From: Streptomyces coacervatus
GTDB lineage: Bacteria; Actinomycetota; Actinomycetes; Streptomycetales; Streptomycetaceae
NCBI RefSeq assembly: GCF_029223485.1
Contig: NZ_JARHTP010000031.1
Location: forward strand, 20,003-84,002
DNA length: 64,000 bases
Direction: 5' to 3'
The position numbers and the translations under genes were made by a program. Under the pieces are notes generated by a model that was not told the DNA's origin, did not search any database, and worked only from the letters and a program-made list of their open reading frames with translations. Below, one piece after another: positions 1 through 7,196 of the stretch; the stretch's first letter is position 1, and each line of letters opens with the position of its first letter.

Positions 1-34
1 GGGCGAAACGGAGGTCGTCAAGGTAGTCCGGCAT
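1..34 (-). CDS. hisN: Histidinol-phosphatase HisN, N-terminal fragment cut by window edge
   Basis: Only the first 11 codons are present; the reading frame MPDYLDDLRFA runs off the left end of the window. I recognise this as the start of the inositol-monophosphatase-type histidinol-phosphatase HisN of Streptomyces, which dephosphorylates L-histidinol phosphate in histidine biosynthesis. There is no Shine-Dalgarno sequence. Instead a TAGCGT hexamer lies seven bases before the ATG, so the mRNA is probably leaderless. The identification rests on a short peptide plus the match to known Streptomyces gene order (hisN beside rsgA and aroA). Confidence 0.6.
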   Translation of the reverse strand, partial: MPDYLDDLRFA

Positions 35-41
35 GGAACGA

Positions 42-47
42 ACGCTA
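42..47 (-). promoter_or_regulatory. -10 hexamer of a probably leaderless hisN transcript
   Basis: On the minus strand TAGCGT (pattern TANNNT) is followed by seven bases and then the hisN ATG. Transcription starting 6-7 bases downstream of the hexamer would begin at or next to the start codon. No convincing -35 was seen. Confidence 0.4.
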
Positions 48-161
48 TCCGGCGAGGTCGCGATGGGGCCACAAGGCCATGCTCACGGTTTGGCGGCACA
101 TCGGCGGTCCCCCGAAGGCTCGCGGTGGCCGAAGGGCGCCCCCGCGTGCCCTCGCGAACCC

Positions 162-190
162 TTGACAGTGCCCCTGTGCGCGTCAAATCT
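162..190 (+). promoter_or_regulatory. Probable promoter of the TetR-family gene
   Basis: A perfect TTGACA (162-167) is followed, after a 17-base spacer, by AAATCT (185-190), which keeps the A2 and T6 of an actinobacterial -10. It lies 31 bases before the best-supported ATG of the TetR gene. Confidence 0.4.
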
Positions 191-220
191 GGGCGCAGAG
201 CCGCTCGCCCCAGGGAGGCG

Positions 221-829
221 ATGATGCCTGCAGCGCGGGAATCCCTACTGGACGCCGCGTACACGGCGCTGGCGCGCCGACCGTGGTCCGCCGTGCGGAT
301 GGTGGACGTCGCCTCGGCCGCCGGAGTGTCCCGGCAGACCCTCTACAACGAGTTCGGCAGCAAGGAGGGGCTTGCCAGGGCGCTCGTGAGAAGGGAGGCG
401 GACGGCTACCTCGCCGGAGTCGAGCGGGCGCTCGCCACCCACAGCGACGCCCGTGAACGGCTGACCGCGACCGCCGAATGGACCGCGTCCACGGCGCGCG
501 AGAATGCACTCGTACGGGCCATGCTGACCGGCTGCTGGAGCGAGCGGCTGCCCTCGCCGACGCTCTCCGCCGTGCCGTCCTCCTCCGCCGTACCCGCGCA
601 GCGCCGTGCCGACGGGCCGCTGCCGTCGCCCGGCGACTTCGTGGCGATGGTGCGGGACCGGGCCGTGGCGGTGCTGTCGGGGCCCGGCGTGCACAAGGCG
701 GACACCGCCGAGCTGGCCCGGTCCTGTGAGCTCGTGGTGCGGCTCGCGCTCTCGTGCGTGGCGGCTCCGCCGGGGGAGGGCGGGGTGAAGGACCTGGTGC
801 GGACCGCTCTGCCCCGGCAGTCGGCCTGA
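221..829 (+). CDS. TetR/AcrR-family transcriptional regulator
   Basis: A 202-residue predicted DNA-binding repressor. The N-terminal 50 residues form a TetR helix-turn-helix: the stretch around VASAAGVSRQTLYNEFGSK has the typical recognition helix with the T-L-Y-N/H-F pattern. The C-terminal ligand-binding domain is divergent and gives no clue to the inducer. An upstream in-frame ATG exists at 125, but the ATG at 221 is preferred because GGGAGG (213-218) lies just ahead of it. It stands between hisN and a decayed ABC locus, so its original target may be gone. Confidence 0.85.
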   Translation: MMPAARESLLDAAYTALARRPWSAVRMVDVASAAGVSRQTLYNEFGSKEGLARALVRREADGYLAGVERALATHSDARERLTATAEWTASTARENALVRAMLTGCWSERLPSPTLSAVPSSSAVPAQRRADGPLPSPGDFVAMVRDRAVAVLSGPGVHKADTAELARSCELVVRLALSCVAAPPGEGGVKDLVRTALPRQSA

Positions 830-870
830 GCGGTTCGCTGCCGCGGTGATGAATCTGCGGGCCGGGGGGG

Positions 871-903
871 CGCGCAGTTCCCCGCGCCCCTTAAACGGGG
901 CGC
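871..903 (+). repeat. Streptomyces intergenic repeat, copy 1
   Basis: This copy contains the core CGCGCAGTTCCCCGCGCCCC and then a small hairpin (GCGCCCC, six-base loop, GGGGCGC). The same core recurs near 12150, 25945, 31855 and 43670, with a degenerate copy near 4800. It sits just downstream of the TetR stop codon. Confidence 0.75.
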
Positions 904-911
904 GGCCGGAG

Positions 912-1053
912 ATCTCCGGGCGCTGGTGGAGCGGGACGGAGTGGCCCAGCGCCCAGATCTTGGCGTCGGCCTCGTTGTACAGCTTGTCGGCCGCCGCCGT
1001 GTCCGTGGTCTCGCTCGCCTTGTCCAGCAGTGCGTCGATCTCCGGCCCGAGCT
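912..1053 (-). pseudogene. Remnant of a peptide ABC transporter solute-binding protein (C-terminal piece)
   Basis: About 47 codons on the minus strand read as the tail of a family-5 (oligopeptide/dipeptide) solute-binding protein: LGPEIDALLDKA, then a TTDTAAADKLYNEAD-like helix and a SVPLHQ strand. This corresponds to the usual region near the C-terminus (PEFDALL..A...TD...A..LY..AD). There is no start codon, no lipobox and no upstream domain; the fragment runs into the intergenic repeat at its 3' end. It and the ATPase remnant beside it look like debris of one lost peptide-uptake operon. Confidence 0.6.
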
Positions 1054-1149
1054 GAGCGTGTAGGACAGCGTGAGTCGAGTCGGGTACGGCGGTGGAGGTC
1101 TTCGGGCGCCTGAAGGATCCGTACACGCGACCACTCCTGGCCGCGGTCC

Positions 1150-2006
1150 CGCGCTCGACGACCCGCGCGAGCCCCAACCGCCGGTCGGCGACCCGGTGTT
1201 GAAGGTCCGCGGCCTCACCCGCACCTTCCCCCTTCTGAAGGGCGCTGCGCTTTCGAGCGCCGCGTCGGCACGGTGTACGCCGTTGACGGGGTCGATCTCG
1301 ATGTGCGGCGCGGCGAGCTGACCAAACCGCAGGTGAAGGCCCTGCGCCGCCGGATCCAGATCGTCTTCCAGGATCCGATGGCCTCGCTGGACCCGCGCAT
1401 GCCGGTCGGTGACATCGTCGCGGAGCCCCTGCGCACGCACGGCGCCGACCGGTCCACCGTCGCCCGCCGTGTCCCCGAACTCCTCACCCAGGCAGGCCTG
1501 GACCCGGCACACGCCGACTGCTTCCCGCACGAGTTCTCCGGCGGCCGGCGCCAGCGCATAGGCATCGCCCGCGCCCTGTCCGTCGAACCGGAGCTCCTCG
1601 TCCTCGACGAGCCGGTCTCGGCGCTGGGCGTCTCCGTCCAGGCCGGGGTGCTGGAGTTGCTGCAATGTCTGAAGGAAGACCTGGGCCTCGCCTACCTCTT
1701 CGTCTCCCACGACCTGTTGGTGGTCCGGAACATCGCCGACCGGGTGAGCGTCGTGTACCTGGGCCGCACGGTCGAGGCGGGCCCGGTCGACGAGGTCTTC
1801 GAACGCCCTCGTCACCCCTCGGATTCTGCTGGCCGGAGATCCACCGAGCCCGACCCGCCGCTACGACGGCTGCCGCTTCCGCCCGCGCTGCCCGCTGTAC
1901 GCCTCGCTCGCCGAGGAGGAGCGGGGGGCGGTGCGCGCATGATGTGCCGGAGTTCGAGGGGGATGGGGTGGCCTGCCACTTCCCGCGCGTACGGGAAGTC
2001 GTCTGA
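1150..2006 (+). pseudogene. Decayed OppF/DppF-type ABC transporter ATPase
   Basis: The sequence reads as a dipeptide/oligopeptide ABC ATPase broken in several ways. An N-terminal piece (VLKVRGLTRTFPLLKG) is in one frame. The piece from 1273 (YAVDGVDLDVRRGE) is in another and jumps straight to LRRRIQIVFQDP, so the whole Walker A region is deleted. The signature (EFSGGRRQRIGIARAL), Walker B (LLVLDEP) and switch His (FVSHD) follow, but the D-loop reads SALG instead of SALD. Near 1820-2006 further frame changes split the family's C-terminal cysteine motif (GCRFRPRCPL) and the terminal VACHF strand. Without Walker A it cannot hydrolyse ATP. I treat it as a pseudogene, although a 1273-2016 ORF would be picked up by automated callers. 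Confidence 0.8.
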
Positions 2007-2012
2007 AGTCGT

Positions 2013-2336
2013 CTAGTGGCTGGATCCGGAGAGCTGCAGGCCGATCACGCCCACGATGACCAGGCTGATCGAGACGAGCTTCAGCGTCGACACCAGGTCG
2101 CCGAGGAAGATCATGCCGTAGATCGCGGTGCCCGCCGCGCCGATGCCCGTCCACACCGCGTAGGCCGGGCCGACGTCCAGCTTCCTCAAGGAGAGGGTGA
2201 GGAGACCGAAGCTGCCCAGGGCGAAGATGCAGAACGCGATCGTCGGCCACAGGCGGGTGAAACCGTGGGAGAGCTTGAGGCACACGGCGAAGCCCGTTTC
2301 GAGCAACCCGGCCACCACCACCAGCAGCCACGCCAT
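2013..2336 (-). CDS. sugE: Small multidrug resistance family exporter, Gdx/SugE (guanidinium) type
   Basis: A 107-residue protein with four predicted transmembrane helices, the standard size for the SMR family; such proteins work as antiparallel dimers in the inner membrane and exchange protons for small cations. The essential membrane glutamate is Glu13. Ser42, Tyr59 and Trp62, within YAVWTGIGA, match the guanidinium-exporter (Gdx, formerly SugE) branch better than EmrE. Position 16 is Phe where Gdx proteins usually have Trp. The start is supported by GGGAGG seven bases before the ATG. No recognisable guanidine riboswitch precedes it. Confidence 0.85.
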   Translation of the reverse strand: MAWLLVVVAGLLETGFAVCLKLSHGFTRLWPTIAFCIFALGSFGLLTLSLRKLDVGPAYAVWTGIGAAGTAIYGMIFLGDLVSTLKLVSISLVIVGVIGLQLSGSSH

Positions 2337-2418
2337 GTGCTGTCCTCCCGTAGGTCCGGTGTCGGCCGGTTGCGATTATGCACTTACCGGACTCATGGGC
2401 CCACAAACAACGCGGAGG

Positions 2419-3429
2419 TCAGTCGCCCTCCGTGCGCTCACGCGTGGCCAGCAGACGGCGCAGTGAATAGAGCCGGGCCGGGTCCGCGTGGCCCTCGGCC
2501 ACCCACTCGTCCAGCGCGCAGTCCGGCTCGTCGTGACTGCAGGCGCGCGGGCAGCCCTCCGTGCCCGGCTCCAGGTCGGGGAAGGCCTTGATGACCCGGG
2601 ACGGGTCCACGTGGTGCAGGCCGAAGGACCGTACGCCCGGGGTGTCGACGACCCAGCCGGCGGCATCCGGCAGAGGGATCGCGCGCGCCGACGTCGTGGT
2701 GTGCCGGCCACGGCCCGTCACGGCGTTGACATGGCCCGTGCTGCGCCGACGGTCCTGCGACACGAGCGCGTTGACCAAGGTCGTCTTGCCCACGCCCGAG
2801 TGGCCCACGAACGCTGTGATCTTGCCGTCCAGCTGCTTGCGTACGCGGTCCACCGCCTCGCCGCTCTCCAACTCCTCGCGGCTGGTCACGACGTAGGGGA
2901 CGCCCAGCGCCCCGTACAGCTCCAGGAGTTCGTCGGGGGAGGCCAGATCCGACTTGGTGAGGACCAGCAGCGGGGTGAGCCCGCCGTCGTACGCCGCGAC
3001 CAGACAGCGGTCGATCAGGCGCGGGCGCGGCTCGGGGTCGGCGAGGGCGGTGACGATCGCGAGCTGGTCGGCATTGGCGACGACCACTCGCTCGTACGGA
3101 TCGTCGTCGTCCGCGGTGCGCCGCAGGACCGAGGTGCGCGGCTCGATGCGGACGATACGGGCGAGAGTGTCCTTGGCGCCCGACAGATCGCCGACGATGG
3201 CCACGCGGTCGCCGACCACCGCGGCCTTGCGGCCCAGCTCACGGGCCTTCATCGCCGTGACCACGCGGTCCTCGACGAGACAGGTGAGGCGACCCCGGTC
3301 GACGGTGACGACCAGGCCCTCCACCGCCTCCTCGTGCTTGGGCCGGATGTTCGTACGCGGCCGGTTGCCCTTGCGGTTCGGGCGGGAGCGGATGTCGTCC
3401 TCGTCGGTGTGCTTGCCGTAGCGGCGCAT
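2419..3429 (-). CDS. rsgA: Ribosome small-subunit-dependent GTPase A
   Basis: A 336-residue circularly permuted GTPase that helps mature the 30S subunit. After a basic N-terminal tail and OB-fold, the G4 motif (TKSD) comes before the P-loop (GHSGVGKTT) and then DTPG. The C-terminal zinc-binding segment (CPRACSH...DC) is present. I use the ATG at 3429 rather than one 12 codons upstream because the latter would start inside aroA. The gene begins 11 bases after the aroA stop, so the two form one transcript, led from the aroA promoter. Confidence 0.95.
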   Translation of the reverse strand: MRRYGKHTDEDDIRSRPNRKGNRPRTNIRPKHEEAVEGLVVTVDRGRLTCLVEDRVVTAMKARELGRKAAVVGDRVAIVGDLSGAKDTLARIVRIEPRTSVLRRTADDDDPYERVVVANADQLAIVTALADPEPRPRLIDRCLVAAYDGGLTPLLVLTKSDLASPDELLELYGALGVPYVVTSREELESGEAVDRVRKQLDGKITAFVGHSGVGKTTLVNALVSQDRRRSTGHVNAVTGRGRHTTTSARAIPLPDAAGWVVDTPGVRSFGLHHVDPSRVIKAFPDLEPGTEGCPRACSHDEPDCALDEWVAEGHADPARLYSLRRLLATRERTEGD

Positions 3430-3440
3430 GGCGTGAGTCC

Positions 3441-4760
3441 CTACGCCCCGAGCATCCCGGTCCACATGTCGGGGAAGTCCGGCAGGGTCTTCGCCGTCGT
3501 CGCCACGTTCTCGATCTGCACGCCCTCGACCGCGAGGCCGATGATCGCGCCGGCTGTCGCCATGCGGTGGTCCTCGTATGTGTGGAAGATGCCGCCGTGC
3601 AGTTTGCGCGGGCGGATGTGCAGGCCGTCGGCGGTCTCGGTGACGTCACCGCCGAGTTCGTTGATCTCCTTGGTGAGCGCGGCCAGTCGGTCCGTTTCGT
3701 GCAGCCGGAGGTGGGCCACGCCGCGGAGGGTGGAGGGGGAGTCCGCGAGGGCCGCGACCGCCGCGATGCCCGGGGTCAGTTCACCGACCTCGCTCAGGTC
3801 CACGTCGACACCGTGGATCGCACCCGAACCGGTGAACTCCAGCCCGTACTCGGTCAGTTCGCAGGAACCGCCCATGTCGGTGAAGATCTCCCGCAGCTTG
3901 TCGCCGGGCTGGGTGGTGCGGGCCGGCCAGTCGGGGACGACGACCTTGCCGCCGGTCACCAGGGCGGCCGCCAGGAAGGGCTGCGCGTTGGACAGGTCCG
4001 GCTCGATGGTGAGGTCCCGGCCGAGCAGGGCGCCCGGCGTCACCCGCCATACGTTGGGTTCGCCGCCCGACTCCGGGGTGTCCACCTGGGCGCCGACAGC
4101 GCGCAGCATGTCGACGGTCATGCGGATGTGGGGGAGGGAGGGGAGGGAGCTGCCCACGTGGCGGACCTCGACGCCCTGGTTGAAGCGGGGGCCGGAGAGG
4201 AGCAGGGCGCTCACGAACTGGGAGGACGACGACGCGTCGATCTCCACCGGGCCGCCGTCCAGGGCGCCCGCGCCGGACACCGTCAGCGGCAGCGCGCCGC
4301 GGCCGTCGTCGTCGATCCGGGCGCCGAGCACGCGCAGGGCGTCGATCACGCCGTTCAGGGGACGCTCGTACGACCTCGGGTCGCCGTCGAAGCGGATTTC
4401 ACCGTCGGCGAGGGCGGCGACGGGGGGCAGGAAGCGCATCACGGTGCCGGCGTTGCCGACGTCGACCGTGGCCGGGCCGTGCAGGCCGGTGGGGAGGACC
4501 CGCCAGGTCTCGCCCGTGCCGTCGGGGCCCACGCCCTCCTCGATGGCTACGCCCATCGCGCGCAGGGCGCCCGCCATCAGCAGGGTGTCGCGGGAGCGGA
4601 GGGGGCGGCGCAGCCAGCCCGGTTCGCTTGCCAGCGCTGCGAGGACGAGGGCGCGGTTGGTGACGGACTTGGACCCCGGGACGTGGACCGTCGCGTCGAC
4701 GGCTCCGCTCGCGGTGGGGGCGGGCCAGAGGGCGGTGTTTGTGGCGGGGTTTTGGGCCAT
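3441..4760 (-). CDS. aroA: 3-phosphoshikimate 1-carboxyvinyltransferase (EPSP synthase)
   Basis: A 439-residue enzyme joining phosphoenolpyruvate to shikimate-3-phosphate in aromatic amino acid synthesis. Visible signatures are the N-terminal substrate loop (PGSKSVTNRA), GNAGTVMRFLPP (PEP-binding region), RLHETDRLAAL and EDHRMA near the C-terminus. Length and motifs are typical. There is no Shine-Dalgarno sequence before the ATG. A TAAAGT hexamer ends exactly six bases upstream, which would make the mRNA leaderless. rsgA follows 11 bases downstream. Confidence 0.97.
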   Translation of the reverse strand: MAQNPATNTALWPAPTASGAVDATVHVPGSKSVTNRALVLAALASEPGWLRRPLRSRDTLLMAGALRAMGVAIEEGVGPDGTGETWRVLPTGLHGPATVDVGNAGTVMRFLPPVAALADGEIRFDGDPRSYERPLNGVIDALRVLGARIDDDGRGALPLTVSGAGALDGGPVEIDASSSSQFVSALLLSGPRFNQGVEVRHVGSSLPSLPHIRMTVDMLRAVGAQVDTPESGGEPNVWRVTPGALLGRDLTIEPDLSNAQPFLAAALVTGGKVVVPDWPARTTQPGDKLREIFTDMGGSCELTEYGLEFTGSGAIHGVDVDLSEVGELTPGIAAVAALADSPSTLRGVAHLRLHETDRLAALTKEINELGGDVTETADGLHIRPRKLHGGIFHTYEDHRMATAGAIIGLAVEGVQIENVATTAKTLPDFPDMWTGMLGA

Positions 4761-4766
4761 GGGTTC

Positions 4767-4772
4767 ACTTTA
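4767..4772 (-). promoter_or_regulatory. -10 hexamer of a probably leaderless aroA-rsgA transcript
   Basis: TAAAGT on the minus strand occupies positions -12 to -7 relative to the aroA ATG, the exact placement for a transcript starting at the A of ATG. No purine-rich ribosome site lies between them, and no clear -35 was found. Confidence 0.5.
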
Positions 4773-4790
4773 TAAGGAGGCAGTCGTTCA

Positions 4791-4868
4791 GCTGCGGCGC
4801 CGTTGGGGCTGGTCGCGCCCCGCGGCGGAGCCGCAGATGTCACAGCCCCGCGCCCCTGAGGTGGCTGG
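4791..4868 (+). repeat. Degenerate copy of the Streptomyces intergenic repeat
   Basis: This region contains CTGCGGCGCCGTTGGGGCTG followed by GTCGCGCC, then a segment carrying GCCCCGCGCCCCTGAGG and a second GGCTGGTC. It has the same outline as the clean copy at 25925 but the central core has been disrupted. It fills the gap between the aroA start and the M50 protease stop. Confidence 0.55.
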
Positions 4869-5591
4869 TCACGCCCCCAGTAGCCAGCGACCGCCACCTA
4901 TCAGTGAACACAGCGACACCGCGTGGAACAGGAACAGCCACAGCCCCGCCGGTACATGCGTCAAGCGTGACAACTGGTCCGCGTCCGAGTCCCCGGCGCC
5001 CCCTCGCATCCGCTTCGCCTGCAGCTCGAACGCCGGGCGTACGCCGCCCACCAGCAGGAACCACACCACCGCGTACGCGAATGCCGCCTGGACCTGGGGG
5101 CCGGCCAGCCATGACACCAGGAGGAACGTGCCGCCGGTGAGGACGACCGTCAGGGCGCCGTACGCGTTGCGGATCATCACCAGCATGGCGACAAGCAGCG
5201 CCGTTGCCAGCCACAGCAGCAGTGTGATGTGGCCGGCGGCGAGCAGGGCCGCGCCGCCCAGGCCCAGCAGTGGGGGAGCGGTGTAGCCGGCGGCCGCGGT
5301 GAGGATCATGCCGAGGCCATGCGGTTTGCCGCGGCTGACGGTGAGGCCGCTGGTGTCGGAGTGCAGCCGTATGCCGGTGAGCTGGCGGCCGGTGAGCAGC
5401 GCGATCAGGCCGTGGCCGCCCTCGTGGGCGATGGTGATGGCGTTGCGGGAGAGGCGCCAGATGTTGTGCGGCACGGTCGCGGCGAGCGCGGCGACGAGGG
5501 TCGCGATCACCACCCATATGTCGGGGTCGGGCTGGCTGCCGGAGACCCGGTCCCAGAGGGAGGCGAGCGAGGCGATGGCGGTGCTGTCCAT
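4869..5591 (-). CDS. M50-family membrane metallopeptidase
   Basis: A 240-residue polytopic membrane protein with the zinc-site motif HEGGH (residues 56-60, within ITIAHEGGHGLIALL) at the start of a transmembrane helix, as in M50B peptidases. Downstream, an HSDTSGLT strand and AAAGYTAPPLLG match the conserved core. The family does intramembrane or membrane-surface proteolysis; no substrate can be named here. The ATG at 5591 (MDSTAIAS) is chosen over one 16 codons upstream because it leaves room for the divergent SRAP gene starting at 5642. Confidence 0.85.
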   Translation of the reverse strand: MDSTAIASLASLWDRVSGSQPDPDIWVVIATLVAALAATVPHNIWRLSRNAITIAHEGGHGLIALLTGRQLTGIRLHSDTSGLTVSRGKPHGLGMILTAAAGYTAPPLLGLGGAALLAAGHITLLLWLATALLVAMLVMIRNAYGALTVVLTGGTFLLVSWLAGPQVQAAFAYAVVWFLLVGGVRPAFELQAKRMRGGAGDSDADQLSRLTHVPAGLWLFLFHAVSLCSLIGGGRWLLGA

Positions 5592-5641
5592 TGTCGGCGG
5601 TGGCTCCCGTGGGTGTCGTCGAATCTGGCAGTGTGGCACGT

Positions 5642-6457
5642 ATGTGCGGACGGTATGCAGCGAGTCGTAGGCCCGAGGATCTCGCAGGAATCTTTGAGAT
5701 CGAGAAGTGGGAACCCGAGGAGACCCTGGCGCCCGACTACAACGTGGCCCCCACCAAGGAGGTCTACGCCGTCCTGGACCGCCCTCTTAAGGACGTCGAC
5801 GACCGGCGGCCGGTTCGGCAGCTGCGCAAGCTGAAGTGGGGCCTGGTGCCGTCCTGGTCGAAGACCCCGGAGGGCGGGGCCCGGATGATCAACGCCCGGG
5901 CGGAGACCGTCCATGAGAAGCCGTCGTACCGGCGGGCCTTCTCCTCACGCCGCTGCATCATCCCCGCCGACGGCTACTACGAGTGGGTCACCGGCAAGGG
6001 CGAGCGGGACCTGGAGGTCGAGGGGAAGAAGAAGCGGCCCCGCAAGCAGCCGTACTTCGTGCTGCCCGCCGACGGGTCGGTCTTCGCGATGGCCGGGCTG
6101 TACGAGTTCTGGCGGGACAAGACGCTGCCGGACGACCATCCACAGGCCTGGTGGGTGACCTGCTCCGTCATCACGACGGAGGCCGAGACGACCCCGCTCG
6201 CCGTGGCGCCCGCCGAGGGACCGCACGCACTCGCCGAGATCCACCCCCGGATGCCGCTGATGCTGACGCCCGACCGCTGGGACGCCTGGCTGGACCCGTC
6301 GCGCACCGACCCCGAGGACCTGCGGTCGCTGCTGGCGGCGCCGCCCGCCGGGCTGATGCGTGCCTACCCCGTGTCCACCGCCGTCAGCAACGTCCGCAAC
6401 AACGGGCCGGAGCTGCTGAAGGAACTCGAGGGCCCCGAAGAGGGCACACTTTTCTGA
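5642..6457 (+). CDS. SOS response-associated peptidase (SRAP/HMCES family)
   Basis: A 271-residue SRAP protein, homologous to E. coli YedK and human HMCES, which form a stable covalent link to abasic sites in single-stranded DNA through the second residue. The start is fixed by the chemistry: the family must begin Met-Cys, and MCGRYAA begins at 5642 although an upstream ATG is open. The conserved RAE...YRRAF..RRC, IIPADGYYEW and HPRMPLML motifs are all present, including the catalytic Glu in YYEW. No Shine-Dalgarno sequence is visible; a CAGTGT hexamer ends seven bases upstream. No LexA box was recognised. It is divergent from the M50 gene. Confidence 0.93.
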   Translation: MCGRYAASRRPEDLAGIFEIEKWEPEETLAPDYNVAPTKEVYAVLDRPLKDVDDRRPVRQLRKLKWGLVPSWSKTPEGGARMINARAETVHEKPSYRRAFSSRRCIIPADGYYEWVTGKGERDLEVEGKKKRPRKQPYFVLPADGSVFAMAGLYEFWRDKTLPDDHPQAWWVTCSVITTEAETTPLAVAPAEGPHALAEIHPRMPLMLTPDRWDAWLDPSRTDPEDLRSLLAAPPAGLMRAYPVSTAVSNVRNNGPELLKELEGPEEGTLF

Positions 6458-6458
6458 T

Positions 6459-7103
6459 GTGACAGATCTGACAGAAGCGACACAGAACATCGAGACGGGT
6501 GCCGGGCCCGCGCGCATCACCTGGTTCCGGGCCGGGCAGCCGCGGCTCGTCCTCGCCCTCAGCCATGGCGCCGGCGGCGGCATCGAGGCACGGGACCTGC
6601 AGGCCCTCGCCCGGGTCCTGCCGGGACACGGAGTGACCGTCGCCCTCGTCGAGCAGCCCTGGCGGGTGGCCGGGAAGAAGCTGGCGCCCGCTCCGAAGAC
6701 GCTCGACCTCGGGTGGCGGGGGATCTGGCCGGCGCTCGCCGCGCCCGGGCTGCCGGTGATCTCGGGCGGCCGCAGCGCAGGCGCCCGGGTCGCCTGCCGT
6801 ACGGCCGTCGAACTCGGTGCCCGTGCCGTCCTCGCCCTCAGCTTCCCGCTCCACCCGCCGGGCAGGCCCGAGAAGTCACGCGCCGAGGAGCTGCTCAAGT
6901 CCGGGGTGCCCACCCTCGTCGTACAGGGCGGGAACGACCCGTTCGGGAAGCCGGAGGAGTTCCCCGACGGGGCGTACGAGCTGGTCGAGGTGGAGTTCGG
7001 CGATCACGGCTTCGCCGTGCCGAAGCGGGCGGACATCACCCAGGAGGAAGCCGTGGCGATCATCACGGGCGCGGTCGTGGAGTGGGCCGAGTCACTGGGG
7101 TGA
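6459..7103 (+). CDS. Alpha/beta hydrolase (TEX30/dienelactone-hydrolase-like)
   Basis: A 214-residue cytoplasmic alpha/beta hydrolase. The nucleophile elbow is GGRSAGARVA (Gly-x-Ser-x-Gly), the acid is probably the Asp of GGNDPFG and the base the His of GDHGF. An SHGAGGG oxyanion segment lies near residue 35. It resembles the KAT/TEX30-like group whose substrates are unknown. The GTG start lies one base after the SRAP stop codon, so the two genes are probably co-transcribed. Confidence 0.8.
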   Translation: MTDLTEATQNIETGAGPARITWFRAGQPRLVLALSHGAGGGIEARDLQALARVLPGHGVTVALVEQPWRVAGKKLAPAPKTLDLGWRGIWPALAAPGLPVISGGRSAGARVACRTAVELGARAVLALSFPLHPPGRPEKSRAEELLKSGVPTLVVQGGNDPFGKPEEFPDGAYELVEVEFGDHGFAVPKRADITQEEAVAIITGAVVEWAESLG

Positions 7104-7109
7104 ACGCTC

Positions 7110-7137
7110 GGGAATGCAGCGGACCGGCCCTCTGTTG
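7110..7137 (+). promoter_or_regulatory. SigR-dependent (autoregulatory) promoter of sigR
   Basis: GGGAAT (7110-7115) is followed by exactly 18 bases and GTTG (7134-7137). This is the published SigR consensus (GGAAT-N18-GTT). It sits upstream of the long sigR start, as does the oxidative-stress-induced sigRp2 promoter of S. coelicolor, so SigR should activate its own gene from here. Confidence 0.9.
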
Positions 7138-7196
7138 AGGCGGACAGAAGTGCTGAACCACCAGCACCGATCGTCGTAGGAGAGGAAGTCCGCCGC

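Noticed and set aside
406..1815. Large minus-strand frames across the TetR gene and the ATPase remnant
   Set aside because: They have no family motifs apart from the short binding-protein tail reported as a pseudogene.
2337..2410. Possible guanidine riboswitch before the Gdx-type gene (an ACGG word in a small CCT/AGG hairpin)
   Set aside because: Only one ACGR-like loop with five rather than four bases, and none of the guanidine-I or -III core words; the ACGG overlaps the ribosome site.
2488..5286. A 932-codon open frame on the plus strand
   Set aside because: It runs antisense through rsgA, aroA and the M50 gene, whose motifs are clear. Long antisense frames are normal at this GC content.
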